Notes under the pieces: generated by a model
Databases searched by the model: none
What the model was told of the DNA's origin: nothing
The model's input: the letters and a program-made list of their open reading frames with translations, nothing else
Shown: positions 5,752-9,431 of the stretch, in pieces
Layout of the letters: every line of letters begins with the position of its first letter
Numbering within the stretch: position 1 is the first letter of the stretch
Program-made: the position numbers and the translations under genes
NCBI GenBank assembly: GCA_028817255.1
Contig: JAPPQA010000163.1
Coordinates: 1-9,431 of the forward strand
Source: Gammaproteobacteria bacterium
GTDB lineage: Bacteria; Pseudomonadota; Gammaproteobacteria; Porifericomitales; Porifericomitaceae
Reading direction: 5' to 3'
Length of the DNA stretch: 9,431 nt

Positions 5752-8700
5752 CCTGGCGCCGGACTCGCCTTGCGCCAGGGCGAAGCCGGAGTCGCCCAAC
5801 AGTTGCCGCGGGGAAAGGCCGTCGTTTGCCGATGCCGCGGCGATGACGATGCCCTCCAGCCCTTGCAGCGCGGCGCCGCCGTCGTCGCCGTCAGCCGGCA
5901 TGTTCAGGAGTTGCCGCGGGGTGGGGCTTTGCGCCGGCATCACGATGCCGATGCCCGTAAACGGCACTGGCGCGACGCCTTCCTTGCCGCCGCCCGCGAC
6001 CACCTGCCGCCCGCCCACGGTCAACGCCAGCCCCGGCGCCAAGGCCCCCGAGTCCGGGTCCAGACGGCGCGAGATCGTCGGGATGGCCAGGATCATGGCC
6101 GCCCGGGTCAGCATTGCCCCGGCCACCTCCAGGCGTTGTTCGCGCAACCGCGGGTCGTCCGCCACGTCCGTGATGCGGATGCGCAACGGGTTTGGGGCGC
6201 CGATGACAGTCGTTTCCGGCGGCATGTTGCCGCTCAGGGTTATGACGATGAAGTCGTCGTCCGCAACCTCGCTGACCGTGTCCCGCGCGGGGGTCAGGGT
6301 GAAGGTCTTGACGGTCTCATCCATGGCGAAAGTCAAAATGCCGCTGGCGTCGGTAACATCGCCGGCTGCCGCGGGCAGCGTCGTCGCCCCGGCAATGTCG
6401 CCGTCTTCCAGGGTAACCGCGTATGCCACCATTACGTTCCCGGCGCGCGCGCCGCCGCCGAGTCGCAGCTCGATCGCGGCCGCTTCGCCTTCGGCCACCC
6501 GGCCCGGTCCGGAGAGAGAGAACCGCGCGCCGTCGTCGTCGGCAATGGTCGCGGTCGCCATCGCCGTATGCGAGGCCGCATCTATGCCAAGGAGCCTCGC
6601 CCCTGCAGGCGTGGCAAGGGCCGTCGCCCCGGTGGGGTCGGGGTCCACGGCGGGCATCCCGGTCGCGGGATTCGTTTCTATCACCTGGTTAATCGTTAAC
6701 TCGAAGGTTTCGTCCGGCTCCGCCGCATTGTCGTTCACCGTCTCAATCCGCAACGAGGCGGTATTCCGGCCCGGGGGGATGACAATGCTGTACTGCGATG
6801 CCGGGACCGGCGGGCTCGCCGCCGAGTCGCCCGCGCATGCCGCTGTTGCCGGGAACAGGTAGTCGGCGTCCACCGTGTCTTGCAGACCGCCGGGCAGACC
6901 GCCAGTGGCCCCTCCGTCCTCAAGGTCGTAGCAGATTCTCAGGGCTGCGGTGTGCGGCAGGGTGCTCTGCGCCAGGGGTACGACCTCGAAGCGGAACACG
7001 GCGGCTTCGCCCTCGGTCACGGTGCCCGGCGGCAAGCCGTTCGAGTCCGTGTCCGGCAACGTGACCCGCACTTCCCGCACATGGGCGACGTTACCCAGTG
7101 CGGGGATCGTCGCCGTTGCTATGGCGGTTCTGATACGAACCGAGGGAGGGCTGTCTCCGCCGGTAACCCTGGTGGCGCCGGTCAGTGCGAGTGTCAGGGT
7201 TTCCGCGTCGTCTTCCTCCGCCCACCGGTCCTGCCTGACATGGATCCGGATCCTGCCGCCGCGCCGGCCCGCGGGGATGGACAATATCCCCATGGAGGTG
7301 TCGAGGTCGGGGAGCACTCCCGCCCTCGTAGGATTGGGCATATTCGTGCTGGCCGTGTACGCGACGCGCACTTCGTCGGCGGAGGGGACCGTTAGCGTAA
7401 CGAAGAACTCTATGTTCGTGCCTTCTGTTACCGTGGCGGCGCCACTGGTCACGGCGACCGCCAGGGCGGCGCTACTGGCGGCGATGTTGGCCGTTGCCGT
7501 TGCGCCGGGCATGCCGGTCGCGGGCACGGAGGCCATGCCCGCGCTGGTGGCGCCCGTCAGCGTCACGCTAAAGCTTTCCACCGGTTCGTTGAGGGTGTCT
7601 GGCGCCGCCGTTACGGTAATCGTGCCGCTGGTCTCTCCGGCGCGGATCTCCAGCCTGTTGCCCGCGCCTGCGCTCAGCGCCACGCTGTAGTCGGCGGCAT
7701 CCACGTCGCCGCTTATGGAGAAGGGGATCGCTACGGGCGCGGTGGGCGTACCGCCTGCGATGCTCACGGTGAACACCGCTTGGTTTACGTCGCCAGGCAT
7801 GGCGTCCATGGTGGCGAGTTCCTGGAGGGGTGCGCTGCCGTCGGTGCGCGCCACCGACACCTGGAGCGGGTCGTCGTCCCCGATCCGCACCGTTGCCTCG
7901 CCGTTTGCGCCGCTGATCCCCGCGCCGGTGATCGGCATGCCGGCGCCATCGAGCAGGGTCGCGCTGACCAGGGTCATGACAATGGTCTCTTCGGCTTCGT
8001 TCAGCATATCGTCGGTTACCTGGATCCGGATCGGGGCCAGGGTGTCGCTCAGAGAGAGCGTCTCGGTGCCGGAAGGTTGGGTGTAATCCCGATTCGCGGT
8101 GGCGGTGCCGCTCATCCTGTAGTTCACGCGCAGCCTGTTGCTGCGGATTCTGGCGCTCAAGCCCACCGTGATGTTGAAGGTTGCCGTCTCGCCTTCCGAT
8201 TGACTCGCTGTAGCCGCGCGTACCGATACGATGTGGTCCGCCGCCGCGCTCGCCCGGATGGTTACGGTGGTTTCCGTTTGGCTGGCGGAGATCGCCCCGC
8301 CGCCCGCCGACGGCGTCGAGACCCCGGTGAGGGCTACGGTCAGGGTTTCGGCGATATTCTCCGCGGTTCCGTCGGCGAGCGCGCGAATATCGAGATCGCG
8401 CTCGTATCGGAAGCTGCCGTCCTGGGCGCGGGTATAGGTCAACGTGCTGGGATTGCTGGAAAAGATCAGCATGCCGGCGTTCGGATCGTCGTAATCGTCG
8501 GCCGTCACGATGCCCGCGATGCTGTACATCACCGTCGTGTCTTGCGACAACCGGCCGCCGGAGAGAGTGACGGTAAAGCGGGCGTCTTCGCCCTCGTCTA
8601 TTTCCGCCGGGGCGCCTGCCGCGCGCGTCACCGAGGCCGTGACCTGGTCGTTGTCCGTCAGCGTCGCATTTGCCGTCGCGGCGATGGGGATGCCGACGAA

Positions 8701-9431
8701 GCTGCCGTCCGCGCCGGGCGGGTCCCGGTACAGGTGCAGAATAATGGTTTCGTCCGCTTCGTGCAGGTTATCGGCCCTGACGGGAAGTCGGATCCGTTGC
8801 GCGCTACGGAAGGTCAGAGTCCCGGTAGCGGTGGCTCCGTTGGCCGCGAAGTTCGCGCCGTCGGGCGCGGTATAGTCGCGCCCATCCTGGCTGGCCGTGC
8901 CCGGCGTGGCGGTGCCGCTCAGCCGGTAATACAGGGGCCTATCCATCGCGGGCGCCGGCGAAGCCGCAACCGCGAACACGACTTCGTTGCCCGTGCCGTC
9001 GTTGTCCCGGTCTTCCTCTATGATCGTTTGCTCCGCGCGCACCGTGTAGCGCACCGGTTCTTCGATAACGATTTCCACTACCGTGTCGTCGGCAAGGCCG
9101 GCGGTTGGCGGCATCAAGATGCCGTCGCGCCCCAGGACTCTGATGCGGTCCGCGTCAGGGGCGGCATTCAGAAGTTGCAGGCGCAGACGCTCCCCCGATT
9201 CCGCTATGTTGTCGTCCGCGGCTTGCAGGCGCACCAGCAGGCAGTTCTCGATGCTGGGGATGCTGGGGATGTTCTCGATGCTGGGGATATTGTAATCCGC
9301 GCGCGAGAAGTCTCCGGGGCGCAGGCCGATGCTGCCGCCAGCCAACTGCAGGTTGGTGCTGGTAAAAGTAAAATCGCTGACTCCGACTCCGGGGCCGATG
9401 CCGATGCTTACGGCGCCGGCCACGCCCGTTA
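4567..9431 (-). CDS. Giant Calx-beta-repeat autotransporter surface protein (5' end outside window)
   Basis: A type V-like secreted protein whose frame is open to the right edge; the first in-window start-like codon is a GTG at 9423, inside an evident repeat, so the true start lies further right. Counting from that GTG there are 1,618 residues. Residues 1-1087 are about eight Calx-beta-like domains, each with an EG(E/T)xAxF strand and an acidic DxxxEAxE loop. Two DxDx(D/N)G calcium-type loops occur at 138-143 and 791-796. Residues 1090-1225 form a partly helical linker. Residues 1225-1618 are an outer-membrane beta-barrel: WGRGGYTKLEG, FYLGADRRYGNFLIGMAAGY, PYAAWQP, VWVLGGYGRGEVDI, RGLMLSLQPEFGA and a final YSF with terminal Phe as BAM substrates have. 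No signal peptide is visible. Calx-beta domains bind calcium in other proteins; here a role as a calcium-stabilised adhesin or stalk is inference. The only cysteines are C61, C831 and C863. Confidence 0.93.
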   Translation of the reverse strand, partial: TGVAGAVSIGIGPGVGVSDFTFTSTNLQLAGGSIGLRPGDFSRADYNIPSIENIPSIPSIENCLLVRLQAADDNIAESGERLRLQLLNAAPDADRIRVLGRDGILMPPTAGLADDTVVEIVIEEPVRYTVRAEQTIIEEDRDNDGTGNEVVFAVAASPAPAMDRPLYYRLSGTATPGTASQDGRDYTAPDGANFAANGATATGTLTFRSAQRIRLPVRADNLHEADETIILHLYRDPPGADGSFVGIPIAATANATLTDNDQVTASVTRAAGAPAEIDEGEDARFTVTLSGGRLSQDTTVMYSIAGIVTADDYDDPNAGMLIFSSNPSTLTYTRAQDGSFRYERDLDIRALADGTAENIAETLTVALTGVSTPSAGGGAISASQTETTVTIRASAAADHIVSVRAATASQSEGETATFNITVGLSARIRSNRLRVNYRMSGTATANRDYTQPSGTETLSLSDTLAPIRIQVTDDMLNEAEETIVMTLVSATLLDGAGMPITGAGISGANGEATVRIGDDDPLQVSVARTDGSAPLQELATMDAMPGDVNQAVFTVSIAGGTPTAPVAIPFSISGDVDAADYSVALSAGAGNRLEIRAGETSGTITVTAAPDTLNEPVESFSVTLTGATSAGMASVPATGMPGATATANIAASSAALAVAVTSGAATVTEGTNIEFFVTLTVPSADEVRVAYTASTNMPNPTRAGVLPDLDTSMGILSIPAGRRGGRIRIHVRQDRWAEEDDAETLTLALTGATRVTGGDSPPSVRIRTAIATATIPALGNVAHVREVRVTLPDTDSNGLPPGTVTEGEAAVFRFEVVPLAQSTLPHTAALRICYDLEDGGATGGLPGGLQDTVDADYLFPATAACAGDSAASPPVPASQYSIVIPPGRNTASLRIETVNDNAAEPDETFELTINQVIETNPATGMPAVDPDPTGATALATPAGARLLGIDAASHTAMATATIADDDGARFSLSGPGRVAEGEAAAIELRLGGGARAGNVMVAYAVTLEDGDIAGATTLPAAAGDVTDASGILTFAMDETVKTFTLTPARDTVSEVADDDFIVITLSGNMPPETTVIGAPNPLRIRITDVADDPRLREQRLEVAGAMLTRAAMILAIPTISRRLDPDSGALAPGLALTVGGRQVVAGGGKEGVAPVPFTGIGIVMPAQSPTPRQLLNMPADGDDGGAALQGLEGIVIAAASANDGLSPRQLLGDSGFALAQGESGARTGTVIWGRGGYTKLEGEPVIGGELADYKGDAWTFYLGADRRYGNFLIGMAAGYTHGDLELDANILPGLPGTSTFEQDMISIVPYAAWQPSRAVSVWVLGGYGRGEVDIIEQEAGGTRREGASDSDLVLGAAGLTLRRPSQTPVDILLRLSTTAAQGTIEGGRLTGDSTVPPGKYGETTTNAQQVQAELELAGRFGAMAGTHVRPFLLLGAAQDFGDAAPNAVTGELGGGFDLLWPKLGLESNLKLQARITNKDGQISRRKYKEYLLTGGLRYDFGNDRRGLMLSLQPEFGATANTHALAGGAAIADAAAGALRRSLRRSLHGELAYGIGDARFWGTPGIVTIYGNGNVSGRQRQYGSGLRFEARRFALSAGAKRTRRSDGRPGYEFLLDGEYSF
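6163..9431 (-). repeat. Array of about eight divergent Calx-beta-like domains
   Basis: Protein-level repeats of about 120-135 residues, one of about 186. Their acidic signatures are DDNIAESGE (70-78), DNLHEADE (218-225), DGTAENIAE (351-359), DDMLNEAEE (471-479), DTLNEPVE (609-616), DRWAEEDDAE (732-741), NDNAAEPDE (897-905) and DTVSEVADDD (1048-1057). Numbering is from the GTG at 9423. Each is preceded by a basic strand such as RIRIHV or IRIQV and followed by a hydrophobic strand ending in LTGA or similar. The copies are old and divergent at the DNA level, with only short shared runs such as TGGATCCGGATC at 7242 and 8022. The array continues past the right edge. Confidence 0.8.
9244..9288. repeat. 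9-bp microsatellite coding a 3-residue repeat
   Basis: Five consecutive 9-base units on the plus strand alternate between GTTCTCGAT and GCTGGGGAT (order 1-2-2-1-2), giving an 18-base direct repeat at 9244-9261 and 9271-9288. On the coding strand they read as IPS and IEN triplets, making the stretch NIPSIENIPSIPSIEN near residues 45-60. The unit is a multiple of three, so copy-number change would lengthen or shorten the protein without breaking the frame. It is inserted ahead of the core strand of the first visible Calx-beta-like domain. Confidence 0.8.

Noticed and set aside
5419..6699. Long plus-strand open frame of 426 codons opposite the autotransporter
   Set aside because: The Arg/Gly/His-rich translation is typical of a shadow frame, while the minus-strand frame shows barrel and Calx-beta motifs throughout.
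1..9431. CRISPR array, tRNA, rRNA, insertion sequence or phage genes
   Set aside because: No regularly spaced direct repeats with unique spacers, no cloverleaf or rRNA motifs, and no transposase, integrase or phage-like protein was found on either strand.

Overview
The window is high-GC DNA with strong third-position G/C bias. It comes from a Gram-negative bacterium: it encodes an outer-membrane beta-barrel ending in Phe and several Sec-type (possibly one Tat-type) exported proteins. The mix of families (PerM/TqsA-type AI-2E permease, TVP38/VTT membrane protein, Sel1-repeat periplasmic protein, Calx-beta autotransporter) fits a proteobacterium, most likely gammaproteobacterial. That taxonomic step is inference; there is no rRNA or housekeeping marker here.

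Layout. Positions 1-71 hold the probable 3' end of a plus-strand gene. A short intergenic stretch (72-227) carries a hairpin repeat and a possible -10 box. A plus-strand gene for a small exported protein of unknown function follows (228-788). It faces a minus-strand VTT-domain membrane protein gene (891-1568), and a second, better-formed copy of the same hairpin repeat lies between their 3' ends. The VTT gene is divergent from an AI-2E family permease gene (1686-2723, plus) across a 117-bp intergenic region with a palindrome and a near-symmetric TATA-like box. The permease gene runs tail-to-tail into a minus-strand Sel1-repeat protein gene (2568-4463), and the two coding regions overlap by 156 bp. 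From 4567 to the right edge, a single minus-strand reading frame of at least 1,621 codons encodes a very large surface protein. It is an array of about eight Calx-beta-like domains, a linker, and a C-terminal autotransporter-type beta-barrel; its N-terminus lies beyond the window.

How the parts may work together. The Sel1 protein and the autotransporter lie on the same strand with 103 bp between them and both act in the envelope, so co-transcription is possible but not shown. The VTT protein and the permease are two polytopic inner-membrane proteins sharing one divergent control region. No defence system, CRISPR array, insertion sequence, tRNA or rRNA was seen. The most unusual signals are small-scale: a dispersed palindromic repeat, a 7-bp triplet repeat sitting where the Sel1 fold ends, the antisense-coded tail of the Sel1 protein, and a 9-bp (3-residue) microsatellite in the surface protein.
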